64,000 bases of DNA, taken from the NCBI GenBank assembly GCA_035524335.1, contig DATKPE010000010.1:62001-126000 (forward strand), in the 5' to 3' direction. This DNA is from DATKPE01 sp035524335. GTDB taxonomy: Bacteria; Bacteroidota; Ignavibacteria; UBA10030; SZUA-254. The notes under the pieces were generated by a model that saw only the letters and a program-made list of their open reading frames with translations, searched no databases and was not told where the DNA came from. Each line of letters begins with the position of its first letter. Within the stretch, counting starts at the first letter, position 1. Made by a program: the position numbers and the translations under genes. This document shows, piece after piece, positions 37,285-45,918 of this stretch.

Positions 37285-38727
37285 ATGCAACGGAGATGGC
37301 TACTCCTTTTTATGCTATTACTATCCCTGGTCATCATGCCGCAGGCAAAATCCCAGATCAACAAGCTCGGTCTGAGTTTTGGTCTCGGGTATGGCGGCAT
37401 TTTCGGCCAGACGGAACTGCAGGATCGTTTGTACCGCTTTGACGCGCGGGCGTTCGCCCGGTACGGGTTTGTTGACCAGGCTCAGGCAGAAATCGGCGTC
37501 GGGCTCGGCCGCATGGCCGGATCGGACTATCAGACGCTCCTCGTACCGATCGACGTTCGCCTGGTAGTCGATCCGTTCACATTCCTGAACTGGAACCCCT
37601 ATCTCTATGCCGGCATCGGCGCACTCAACTACCGGCTCGAAGAAACGCCGTCCCTCACCGATCCGGTGAGCACGAACGGGTGGACGGGCGTCGTTCCCCT
37701 CGGCGTCGGTTTCCAGTACCTTCTGAAGGAGCGGATTCTCTTTGAAGCGAGCGGCGGGTACAACATGACGTTCTCCGACAGCCTCAAAGGCGTCAGCCCG
37801 ACCGGCAAGAAAGACAATTACTTCAGCTTCCTGTTCGGCCTCACCGTCACCGGTGAAAGCGGATCTGCTGATCCCGACGGCGACGGTCTGACCAACGATG
37901 AAGAGAAGAAGCTCGGCACCGATCCGCACAATGCCGATACCGACGGCGACGGACTCTCGGATGGCGACGAAGTCAACAAGTATAAAACGGATCCCCTCAA
38001 GGCCGACAGCGACGGCGACGGTCTCTCCGACGGCGATGAAATCCACAAGTACCATACCGACCCGAACAAGGCGGATACCGACGGCGACGGTCTCTCGGAT
38101 GCGGATGAAATCCTGAAGTATCATACCGATCCGAACAAGGCCGATACCGATGGCGATGGTCTGACCGACGGGGAAGAGGTTCTCACTTACCATACCGATC
38201 CGCTGAAAGCCGATACCGACGGTGACGGCCTGAGCGATGGGGATGAAGTCCACAAATACCATACCGATCCGCTGAAGGCCGATACGGACGGCGGCGGTGT
38301 GAATGACGGCGACGAGATCAAGAATGGCACGAATCCCCTCGATCCGAAGGACGACTTCAAAAAGGAAGAGCTGAAGGTTGAAGTCGGACAGGCGATTGTT
38401 CTGAACGGCGTCGAGTTTGAAACCGGCAAGGCGAATCTGACCCCGGCATCGGAAGATACCCTGGCGAAGGCCTTCAACACATTGAACCAGAATCCGACGC
38501 TCGAAGTTGAGATCCAGGGATATACCGATAATCAGGGCTCGAAATCGTTCAACAAGAAACTCTCCCTCAACCGCGCCAACGCGGTAAAGGCGTGGCTCGT
38601 CGCAAAAGGCATCGATGAGAAGCGGATTGCGACCAAGGGCCTCGGCGCGGATAAACCGATCGCCCCGAATACCACTCCGGAAGGGCGGCAGAAGAACCGG
38701 CGCATAGAATTCTTCCGGACGAAGTAA
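37285..38727 (+). CDS. Outer-membrane protein with thrombospondin type 3 repeats and C-terminal OmpA domain
   Basis: The 480-residue protein starts at MQRRWLLLF, with AGGAG 6 bases before, and carries a signal peptide ending near AKSQ. Residues about 22-190 form a beta-barrel of the OmpA type (LGLSFGLGYGGIFG, FARYGFVDQAQAEIGVGLGR). Residues 196-358 are calcium-binding TSP3 repeats of 23 residues. The C-terminal OmpA domain (about 370-480) has the peptidoglycan-binding pattern NPTLEVEIQGYTDNQGSKSFNKKLSLNRANAVKAWL and TPEGRQKNRRIEF. It links the outer membrane to the cell wall and is common in Bacteroidota and relatives. It has its own promoter and terminator. Confidence 0.94.
   Translation: MQRRWLLLFMLLLSLVIMPQAKSQINKLGLSFGLGYGGIFGQTELQDRLYRFDARAFARYGFVDQAQAEIGVGLGRMAGSDYQTLLVPIDVRLVVDPFTFLNWNPYLYAGIGALNYRLEETPSLTDPVSTNGWTGVVPLGVGFQYLLKERILFEASGGYNMTFSDSLKGVSPTGKKDNYFSFLFGLTVTGESGSADPDGDGLTNDEEKKLGTDPHNADTDGDGLSDGDEVNKYKTDPLKADSDGDGLSDGDEIHKYHTDPNKADTDGDGLSDADEILKYHTDPNKADTDGDGLTDGEEVLTYHTDPLKADTDGDGLSDGDEVHKYHTDPLKADTDGGGVNDGDEIKNGTNPLDPKDDFKKEELKVEVGQAIVLNGVEFETGKANLTPASEDTLAKAFNTLNQNPTLEVEIQGYTDNQGSKSFNKKLSLNRANAVKAWLVAKGIDEKRIATKGLGADKPIAPNTTPEGRQKNRRIEFFRTK
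37870..38358 (+). repeat. Tandem 69-bp coding repeats (TSP3, DxDGDGLxDGDE)
   Basis: Inside the OmpA gene lie seven thrombospondin type 3 units of the form D-T-D-G-D-G-L-S-D-G-D-E followed by KYHTDPxKA. Most are exactly 23 codons (69 bp). The first unit is slightly shorter and the last is diverged (DTDGGGVNDGDEI). They bind calcium through the Asp-rich loops. High nucleotide similarity makes copy number liable to change by slippage or recombination. Confidence 0.9.
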
Positions 38728-38740
38728 AGCTGTACGGCAG

Positions 38741-38781
38741 ACGTGCCTTCGCATACCCGGCGAAGGCACGTTCTGTTTTTT
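38741..38781 (+). terminator. Intrinsic terminator after ompA
   Basis: ACGTGCCTTCGC pairs perfectly with GCGAAGGCACGT (12 bp) around a 7-base loop, and a run of six T begins 5 bases after the stem. It lies 14 bases after the stop codon. Confidence 0.92.
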
Positions 38782-38809
38782 GGGGACCCTCACACCCGGG
38801 ATTGCAGAT

Positions 38810-40927
38810 ATGCGCCCTTCCTTTCTCCGCGTGCCCGATGTACGCCGTCTCCTCATGGCGTTCTGCGCCGTTTTCTCGCTCTCTCCCGATCTCCAGGCCC
38901 AGCTCAGGGGTCAGGACGGCGGGAGGAGAATGCGGGTAGCATGCATCGGCAACAGCATTACCGCCGGTGTCGGCGTTTCCGACCCTCAAAGATTCTCCTA
39001 TCCCTCACAACTGCAGGCGCTTCTCGGTCATGGCTGGGACGTGAGGAATTTCGGCGTCAGCGGCCGGACGCTTCTCGGCCGCGGCGACTTTCCCTACCGG
39101 CGGGAACCAGAGTATGCGGCGGCGCAGGCATTCAAACCGGATGTCGTCATCATCAAACTCGGTACGAACGATTCGAAACCGCAGAATTGGGTGCACCGGG
39201 CTGATTTTATCCGCGATTATGGCGATTTTCTCAAACCCTTCCTGCATGCGGCGGCCGTTCCCAGAATATATCTCTGCACGCCTGTGCCGGCTTTCCCGGG
39301 CGATTGGGGAATAAGCGATTCCATCATCCGGTCCGAGATCGTTCCGCTTGTCCATCAGGTCGCCCGCGACTCACATGTCGAGGTCATCGATCTCTATGCC
39401 GCCCTGACCGGCAAGCCTGACTATTTTCCCGACAAGGTGCATCCCGGGCTCGACGGTGCGCGAGCGATCGCCTGGGCGGTCTACCATGCCCTGGCGGCCG
39501 ATTTCCGTCTCACGCCGGTTCCCGAGCCGGTGCCGCCCCTTCCTTCGGTGCGTCAGCTCGTGTGGCAGGAAAACGACTACGCCGCGTTCGTGCATTTCAA
39601 TATGAACACCTTCACCGACAGCGAATGGGGTTCCGGCGAGGAATCGCCCTCCCTCTGGAATCCCGCGCGGTTCGACGCCGGCGCCATCGTCAGGGCAATC
39701 CGCGATGCCGGGATGAAATCCCTTATCCTGACCTGCAAGCACCATGACGGGTTCTGCCTCTGGCAGACGGCCACAACGCCCCACTCCGTCGCCGGAAGTC
39801 CCTGGAAAAACGGAAAGGGCGACGTCGTGCGCGAGTTCGCCGATGAGTGCAGAAAGGAAGGGATCAGGTTCGGCATCTACCTCTCACCCTGGGACCGTAA
39901 TTCAGCCCTCTATGGCACTCCCGCCTACATCGGTCTGTACCGCCAGCAGCTCCGGGAGCTCCTCACCGGATATGGTCCGATCGCCGAGGTCTGGTTCGAC
40001 GGGGCCAACGGGGGCGACGGCTTCTACGGCGGTGCACGGGGAACCAGAACCATCGACCGGACTTCCTACTACCAGTGGGAGGATACATGGAACATGGTCC
40101 GCAATCTCCAGCCCGAAGCTGTCATCTTCAGCGATGTGGGGCCGGACGTCCGGTGGGTCGGAAACGAGGACGGCTTTGCATCCGATACCTGCTGGTCGCC
40201 CTATTCTCCCGTCGGCGAAAAAGGGGACACCCCGGCGCCGGGATATGTCCGGTCCGAAGAGGGGATGACCGGCCAGCGTGACGGGGCGCGCTGGATGCCG
40301 CCCGAATGCGATGTGTCGATCCGTCCGGGATGGTTCTATCATGCGAGGGAGGACAGCCTGGTAAAATCTCCGGCGCAGTTGTTCGATATTTTCTGTAAAT
40401 CTGCCGGCAGGAACGGCACGCTCCTCCTCAATGTCCCCCCGGACCGCGATGGCAGAATCGCCGCTCCCGACAGAGCATCTCTCTCCGGATTGAAGAAAAT
40501 CCTGGACGGGACGTTCGGGCGAAATCTGATCACGGGAGTCGAGTCTGTGAGCAACATCCGGGGGAACGACGCGCGGTTCGGCGCCGCGAACCTGCTCAAC
40601 GATACCTCCGGCGATTACTGGGCGACGGACGACAGCGTCCTCACCGCATCCGTCATCTTCAGCGTCGACTCCGCATCGGATGTCGACTGTCTCCAGCTCA
40701 GGGAATATACAGCGCTCGGACAGCGTGTGGAGCAGTTCGCGGCTGAAATTCCAGACGGGGAACACGGGTGGAAAACTCTCTGCACCGGGACCACGGTGGG
40801 GCATCGCCGGATTCTCCGCTTCCCCCCGGTCAGAACGAACCGTCTCAGACTGACGATTCTTCGGGCGAAAGCGTGCCCCGTTCTCTCGGGGGCGGGTCTC
40901 TACGCAACTCCCGGCGGCCTTCACTGA
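38810..40927 (+). CDS. SGNH hydrolase fused to GH29 alpha-L-fucosidase
   Basis: The protein has 705 residues from MRPSFLRVPD (an ATG at 38780 would add 10), with a hydrophobic signal segment (LLMAFCAVFSLSPDLQAQ). The N-terminal SGNH/GDSL esterase (about 40-235) has the Ser block CIGNSITAGVG, GTNDSKP and DKVHPGLDG with the catalytic Asp-His. From about 250 comes a GH29 barrel: FVHFNMNTFTDSEWG, ILTCKHHDGFCLW and nucleophile Asp in EVWFDGANGG. A discoidin-like C-terminus (NLLNDTSGDYWATDD) follows. The esterase half could remove acetyl groups before the fucosidase acts. Both catalytic sets look intact. Confidence 0.9.
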   Translation: MRPSFLRVPDVRRLLMAFCAVFSLSPDLQAQLRGQDGGRRMRVACIGNSITAGVGVSDPQRFSYPSQLQALLGHGWDVRNFGVSGRTLLGRGDFPYRREPEYAAAQAFKPDVVIIKLGTNDSKPQNWVHRADFIRDYGDFLKPFLHAAAVPRIYLCTPVPAFPGDWGISDSIIRSEIVPLVHQVARDSHVEVIDLYAALTGKPDYFPDKVHPGLDGARAIAWAVYHALAADFRLTPVPEPVPPLPSVRQLVWQENDYAAFVHFNMNTFTDSEWGSGEESPSLWNPARFDAGAIVRAIRDAGMKSLILTCKHHDGFCLWQTATTPHSVAGSPWKNGKGDVVREFADECRKEGIRFGIYLSPWDRNSALYGTPAYIGLYRQQLRELLTGYGPIAEVWFDGANGGDGFYGGARGTRTIDRTSYYQWEDTWNMVRNLQPEAVIFSDVGPDVRWVGNEDGFASDTCWSPYSPVGEKGDTPAPGYVRSEEGMTGQRDGARWMPPECDVSIRPGWFYHAREDSLVKSPAQLFDIFCKSAGRNGTLLLNVPPDRDGRIAAPDRASLSGLKKILDGTFGRNLITGVESVSNIRGNDARFGAANLLNDTSGDYWATDDSVLTASVIFSVDSASDVDCLQLREYTALGQRVEQFAAEIPDGEHGWKTLCTGTTVGHRRILRFPPVRTNRLRLTILRAKACPVLSGAGLYATPGGLH

Positions 40928-40944
40928 TTGTGCGAGGAATACCC

Positions 40945-43041
40945 ATGAGCCTTCACTTATCACTATCAGGGCTGAGACGTTTTCTCCGGACCGCAGTCCC
41001 GATCCTGCTGTCCGTCGTCGTCATGCAGATCGTTCAGGCACAGCCGGGGGCCGGATCCGAATCCCGGGAGGCCCACGACCGCCGGATGGAATGGTGGCGC
41101 GGGGCCAGATTCGGTCTTTTCCTTCATTGGGGGTTGTACAGCGTACCGGCGGGCGAATGGCATGGAGAAAAAGGGTACGGCGAATGGATTCGGAATTCGG
41201 CACAGATTCCGCTTGATGAATACAACCGGTTCGTGGGGAAATTCAATCCGGTAAAGTTTGATGCCGCCTCCTGGGTCAGGATGGCAAAGGACGCGGGAAT
41301 GAAGTATATCGTCATCACAACGAAGCACCACGACGGATTCTGCATGTTCGATACCCGGCAGACCGGATTCAGCATCATGTCGACGCCTTTCGCGCGGGAT
41401 CCGCTCGCCGAGCTCGCACAGGAGTGCCGCCGGAACGGCATCAGACTCTGTTTTTATTATTCGATCATGGACTGGCACCACCCCGATTACCTTCCGCGGA
41501 GGGAGTGGGAAAAAGACCGGCCGACAGCGGGTGCGGACTTCTCCCGCTATATTTCCTACATGAAAGCGGAACTGAAGGAACTTCTCACCAACTACGGAGA
41601 CATCGGCGTACTCTGGTTCGACGGGGAATGGGAGTCGAGCTGGAATCATGATGAGGGCAACGACCTCTTCGCCTATGTCCGTTCCCTCCAGCCGGGCATC
41701 ATTGTCAATAACAGGGTCGGCGCCGGCCGGACCGGCATGTCGGGGCTCACGAAGGAGGGAGAACTCGCCGCGGATTTCGGAACGCCGGAGCAGGAAATCC
41801 CCGCCACGGGAATACCCGGGCTCGATTGGGAAACCTGCATGACGATGAATGATCATTGGGGATTCAACCGGGCCGACACGAATTTTAAACCTGCTTCCGA
41901 ACTGATCCAAAATCTGGCCGACATTGTTTCCAAGGGGGGAAACTATCTGCTCAATGTCGGACCGACGGCCGAAGGTGAATTCCCGGCTCAGAGCGTCGCC
42001 CGGCTCCGGGATATCGGAACATGGATGAAGGTGAACGGCCCGTCGATTTACGGGACACACGGTTCTCCGTTCTCGCCGGTCGCCTGGGGACGATGCACCG
42101 AAAAACTCCGCGCCGACGGATCCGCAACACTCTACTTTCACATTTTTCACTGGCCTGCCGGCAACAGACTCGTGATTGCGGGACTCGGAAGCGCCCCGTC
42201 CCCGCGTACCGTCCGCATGCTCGATCATCCGGATATCCCGCTCGATATTACCCGGAGCACCGACACAACCATCATATCACTTCCCGGCGGGGCGCATGAT
42301 ACCGTCGATGCCGTTGTCGCGGCCGATTTCCCCGCGGAACCGCTGGTCTTCAGAACTCCGGTGATCACTTCCCCGACCCCGTTTTTTGTCGATTCGCTCG
42401 CCGTGACCGTGGAGAACAGTTCACCCGGCGCCGAGATCAGGTATACTCTCGATGGGACAATTCCCGGGGCGGAATCGCCCCTCTATCATCCGGGCGATCC
42501 GATCGTGCTCACCCGGAGCGCCGCGCTCCATGCACGGCTGTTCTACCGGGGGAGTCCCGTGAGCGCAACAGCGGCGGAACGCTTCGACAGGGCTGATCCC
42601 GCGCCCGGAGTTTCCGGAATACAGGTTGCCGAGGGAGTCCGGTATTCCTACTTCGAGGGGGATTGGGACAGTCTGCCGGATTTCTCAAAGCTGAAACCTG
42701 TCGTCACCGATACGGCGGCTGTTATCGGCGTCCAGATCCGGCGCAGGGATGAGTTCTTCGGCTGTCGGTTCACCGGTTATCTCGATGTGCCGGTGACGGG
42801 GGTCTACCGGTTCGACCTCAGTTCGGACGACGGAAGCCGCTGTCTGGTGGGCGGGAAAGTGGTTGTCGATAACGACGGTCTCCACGGGTCGACCCTGAAA
42901 ACCGGTTTTGCCGCTCTCGCCCGGGGATTGCATCCGCTGACAGTCGATTATTTCAATAAAACCGGCGGCAGGGAATGTGTGTTGTCCGTGAGTTTGCCAT
43001 CCCGGGGAAACGCCGCCGTCAAATATTATTATGAGAAATAG
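40945..43041 (+). CDS. Secreted GH29 alpha-L-fucosidase with accessory and PA14 domains
   Basis: The protein has 698 residues from MSLHLSLSGL, with a signal peptide (TAVPILLSVVVMQIVQAQ). The GH29 barrel has RFGLFLHWGLYSVPAGEW, YIVITTKHHDGFCMF and the nucleophile Asp in GVLWFDGEWES; LLNVGPTAEGEFP closes it. After about residue 480 comes a chitobiase/hexosaminidase-type C-terminal segment (EIRYTLDGTIPGAESPLY). A PA14 domain (about 560-690) with DLSSDDGSRCLVGGKVVVDNDG likely binds sugar. It starts 17 bases after the preceding fucosidase. The two fucosidases are quite different, suggesting distinct linkages. Confidence 0.92.
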   Translation: MSLHLSLSGLRRFLRTAVPILLSVVVMQIVQAQPGAGSESREAHDRRMEWWRGARFGLFLHWGLYSVPAGEWHGEKGYGEWIRNSAQIPLDEYNRFVGKFNPVKFDAASWVRMAKDAGMKYIVITTKHHDGFCMFDTRQTGFSIMSTPFARDPLAELAQECRRNGIRLCFYYSIMDWHHPDYLPRREWEKDRPTAGADFSRYISYMKAELKELLTNYGDIGVLWFDGEWESSWNHDEGNDLFAYVRSLQPGIIVNNRVGAGRTGMSGLTKEGELAADFGTPEQEIPATGIPGLDWETCMTMNDHWGFNRADTNFKPASELIQNLADIVSKGGNYLLNVGPTAEGEFPAQSVARLRDIGTWMKVNGPSIYGTHGSPFSPVAWGRCTEKLRADGSATLYFHIFHWPAGNRLVIAGLGSAPSPRTVRMLDHPDIPLDITRSTDTTIISLPGGAHDTVDAVVAADFPAEPLVFRTPVITSPTPFFVDSLAVTVENSSPGAEIRYTLDGTIPGAESPLYHPGDPIVLTRSAALHARLFYRGSPVSATAAERFDRADPAPGVSGIQVAEGVRYSYFEGDWDSLPDFSKLKPVVTDTAAVIGVQIRRRDEFFGCRFTGYLDVPVTGVYRFDLSSDDGSRCLVGGKVVVDNDGLHGSTLKTGFAALARGLHPLTVDYFNKTGGRECVLSVSLPSRGNAAVKYYYEK

Positions 43042-43096
43042 CGTTCTCTTTCGGTTTCACCGGCTCTGCGAATAACCTTCCATACTGGGTGACACA

Positions 43097-45862
43097 ATGA
43101 TGCAATGGGATCGGTTCTCTCTCCGGCTCTGTCTCCTGACGCTGTCGGTCTGTCTTGCCGTGTCGGCGGGATTCGGGGCGGGGAAACAGCGGTCGTTCGT
43201 CATGGCGAACGGGAAAATTACCTGCACGATCACGGTTGATTCCCTCCAGCTTCTGAGCGAGAGGCTGGAAGGTCAGGAGGGATGGCTGAAGGGATACGTA
43301 TCGAAGGATGTTGCAGTTTCCACCGACGCCGATTTCAGCCTGGAGGTCATGTGGACCGACTGGCAGGCGCCGGGAAAAGTGAATAACGCCGACAATCCGA
43401 TCGTCCTGACGAAAAAGGATTTCCATACGGTGAGGTATTCCCGTGAAGAATTGAAAAACGGGAAACAAAGGCTCCTTCTTGAGTTTGCGGGAAATGATTT
43501 CAGTCTCGGTGTCCGGGTGATCTATGAACTCGGGTCCGAAGCCAGTTATCTGCGGCGGTCGCTCGAAGTGTTCGACACTGCCGCCGCCGGCCATTATCTC
43601 CAGCAGATCAGACCGCTCGATGCCGCCGCGGCCGTCAGGGGAACGGTCGTGAAGGAGGGAGGGTTCGGCCAGCCGGTGGCAATCGCCGGGGAGCGTGGGG
43701 GCTGTTTTTTTGGGTTGGAATACCCCACTTCCGTCAATTCCGTGCAGAGCGGGAAGGACGGCATCCGGATCGCCTGCGGTACGGAAGTCGGCCGGAAAAT
43801 CGGCAGTTCGCCGTTCCGGAGCGAGCCGGTCGTGGAGGGGCTCTGCCCCGAACCCGCCGTCAAAAAGTGGTTTATGCAGTATGTGAACGACATCCGTGTC
43901 GCTCCGCTCCGCCCGTACACGCTCTATAACAGCTGGTATGATCTCCGCTCGCCAGAGTATCCCCGGGTTGCCCCCGAGAATGTCATGAATGTGAAAAACA
44001 TCCAGCGCATCATCTCTCTTCTCCGCAGAAACATGATCGACAGGCATCATATCCCGCTCGACGCGTTTGTTCTGGACGACGGATGGGATGTCTATCAGAG
44101 CGACTGGAAACTCCGGACCGCCGAATTCCCGGACGGCCTGAAGCCGATCGCCGACACGCTGAAGCAGACACATACCTCCCTCGGGCTCTGGTTCGGGCCG
44201 AGCGGCGGGTATTCTTTCCGGATGAAACGGATCAATTGGATGGCCGACCACGGGTATGAGGTCACGGGCCATACCCCGAACACGGCGATGCTCTGCCTTG
44301 GCGGAGAACATTACAGCGATCTGTTCCGGAACCGCACAACCAGTTTCGTCGCGAACGACGGGGTCGGCTATTTCAAATGGGACGGGATCCAGTTTTCCTG
44401 CAGTGAGCCGGATCATGGCCACCCGGTCGGCATCTATTCCCGCCGGGCGGTGATGGAATCGGTCATCGATAAATGCAACGCCGTCAGAGCCATAAACCCG
44501 AACGTTTTTCTGAATATCTCCTCGGGCACCTGGCTGAGCCCCTGGTGGGTAAAATATGCGAATCAGATCTGGATGCAGGGAGAGGATTACGGATACGCCG
44601 ACGTTCCGTCGATCAGTCCCCGCGATGCGGCGATCACCTACCGCGATTTTTCCCTCTACGAGGATTTTCGGACAAACGATTTCTGGTTTCCGATCCAGAA
44701 CCTGATGACGCACGGGATCATCAAGGGGAATCTGGAAAAACTGGGCGGCGAGGCCGAGCCCCTCGACAAGTTCACCAATGAGGTTCTCCTCTATTTTGCC
44801 CGGGGCGTCTCGATGTGGGAACTCTATATCTCACCCGATATTCTCACCGAAGCGGAGTGGGATGCCATGGGCAATGCCATGGTCTGGGCGCGGGACCGCT
44901 TCCCCGTGCTGGCAGGGACCGAAATGATCGGCGGCGATCCGAAAAAAAGGGAAACGTACGGTTACGTCCACTTCAGCGGAAACCGTGCGATCATCGCGGC
45001 AAGAAATCCCTGGGTGACACCCGGCACGCTCAGGGCGGAACTGTCTCCCGCCTCCGGACTCAGCCCCGACGCCTCCTCCCTCGTTCTCGAACGCGTCTAT
45101 CCGACCCGGTGGATCTCTCCGAAACTCTTCCGCTCGGGCACGGTGCTGGAACTCCCCCTCGACGCGTATGAAACTGCCGTCTATGAGCTTTATCCCCTCG
45201 CGGATGCAAAACGCCCCCTCGTCGCGGGCGTTCGTTTCGAAACAGACCGCACCGATCCGCATTCCTATGGAATGACCATCTACAGGGGCGATGATGCGCC
45301 GGTGGTTCTCAATAAAGACTCATTCCCGTCATTCCGATCCGGAAATGCTGATTTTTCTTCGGGAAACATTGAAAAAGCGATAAATGGACTTGCCCCCCGC
45401 GTCGTGCCGAAAGCCGCCGCGATCGTCTCCGCCGGAACAGGCGGCTCCACGATGCTCTCTCTTCCGTCCGACGCCCGGCGTGCCGAGCTCCAGCTCCTGC
45501 TGACACCGGATGAGACCGTCAGCGGGAAACCGCTCCCCTCCGTGGTCGTCCGGATCGATGACCGCACCGACACGGCGGGATTCCTCAGGGGAGATGCGGC
45601 CTCGACCTGGTACACGATGGCAATCCCCCCCGGCGACCATGCGATCGCATGGAACGTCGTTGCGCGGGACACCTCGGCGGTGTGGAGGGGACACATCGGA
45701 ATATGGCTCGAAGCGGACATTCATGAACAAGGCGCCGCGATCGAATTCACTTCCGGAGGCGGCATCTCGGAACCGCCGATGCCGCCGCCTTCCATGGAGC
45801 GGGGCGTCCGCAGGGAGAACATTCGTCTCGGCGAACAACTGCTTCCGGCCGGCTCACGGTAG
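43097..45862 (+). CDS. Secreted GH36/GH27-like alpha-galactosidase-type enzyme
   Basis: The 921-residue enzyme has a signal peptide (CLLTLSVCLAVSAGFGAG). After an N-terminal beta-sandwich domain comes a clan GH-D barrel: PLRPYTLYNSWYDLR, the strand FVLDDGWDVYQ, LGLWFGPSGGY and the nucleophile Asp in YFKWDGIQF. An acid/base candidate lies later, in the WMQGEDYGYAD region. The C-terminal portion (about 720-900) is a beta-rich domain, probably carbohydrate binding. Terminal alpha-galactose is the expected substrate, but this long GH36-like branch includes other specificities. It is the last gene of the glycan cluster. Confidence 0.8.
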   Translation: MMQWDRFSLRLCLLTLSVCLAVSAGFGAGKQRSFVMANGKITCTITVDSLQLLSERLEGQEGWLKGYVSKDVAVSTDADFSLEVMWTDWQAPGKVNNADNPIVLTKKDFHTVRYSREELKNGKQRLLLEFAGNDFSLGVRVIYELGSEASYLRRSLEVFDTAAAGHYLQQIRPLDAAAAVRGTVVKEGGFGQPVAIAGERGGCFFGLEYPTSVNSVQSGKDGIRIACGTEVGRKIGSSPFRSEPVVEGLCPEPAVKKWFMQYVNDIRVAPLRPYTLYNSWYDLRSPEYPRVAPENVMNVKNIQRIISLLRRNMIDRHHIPLDAFVLDDGWDVYQSDWKLRTAEFPDGLKPIADTLKQTHTSLGLWFGPSGGYSFRMKRINWMADHGYEVTGHTPNTAMLCLGGEHYSDLFRNRTTSFVANDGVGYFKWDGIQFSCSEPDHGHPVGIYSRRAVMESVIDKCNAVRAINPNVFLNISSGTWLSPWWVKYANQIWMQGEDYGYADVPSISPRDAAITYRDFSLYEDFRTNDFWFPIQNLMTHGIIKGNLEKLGGEAEPLDKFTNEVLLYFARGVSMWELYISPDILTEAEWDAMGNAMVWARDRFPVLAGTEMIGGDPKKRETYGYVHFSGNRAIIAARNPWVTPGTLRAELSPASGLSPDASSLVLERVYPTRWISPKLFRSGTVLELPLDAYETAVYELYPLADAKRPLVAGVRFETDRTDPHSYGMTIYRGDDAPVVLNKDSFPSFRSGNADFSSGNIEKAINGLAPRVVPKAAAIVSAGTGGSTMLSLPSDARRAELQLLLTPDETVSGKPLPSVVVRIDDRTDTAGFLRGDAASTWYTMAIPPGDHAIAWNVVARDTSAVWRGHIGIWLEADIHEQGAAIEFTSGGGISEPPMPPPSMERGVRRENIRLGEQLLPAGSR

Positions 45863-45918
45863 GGAACAATTCGTTTGTTCCTGATTTTTTTGTATTATGT
45901 TCACACATTTAATCAAAC

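Noticed and set aside
37870..38358. Regular 69-bp repeats considered as a CRISPR array or non-coding satellite
   Set aside because: The repeats are in frame inside the OmpA gene and encode calcium-binding TSP3 units; there are no distinct spacers.
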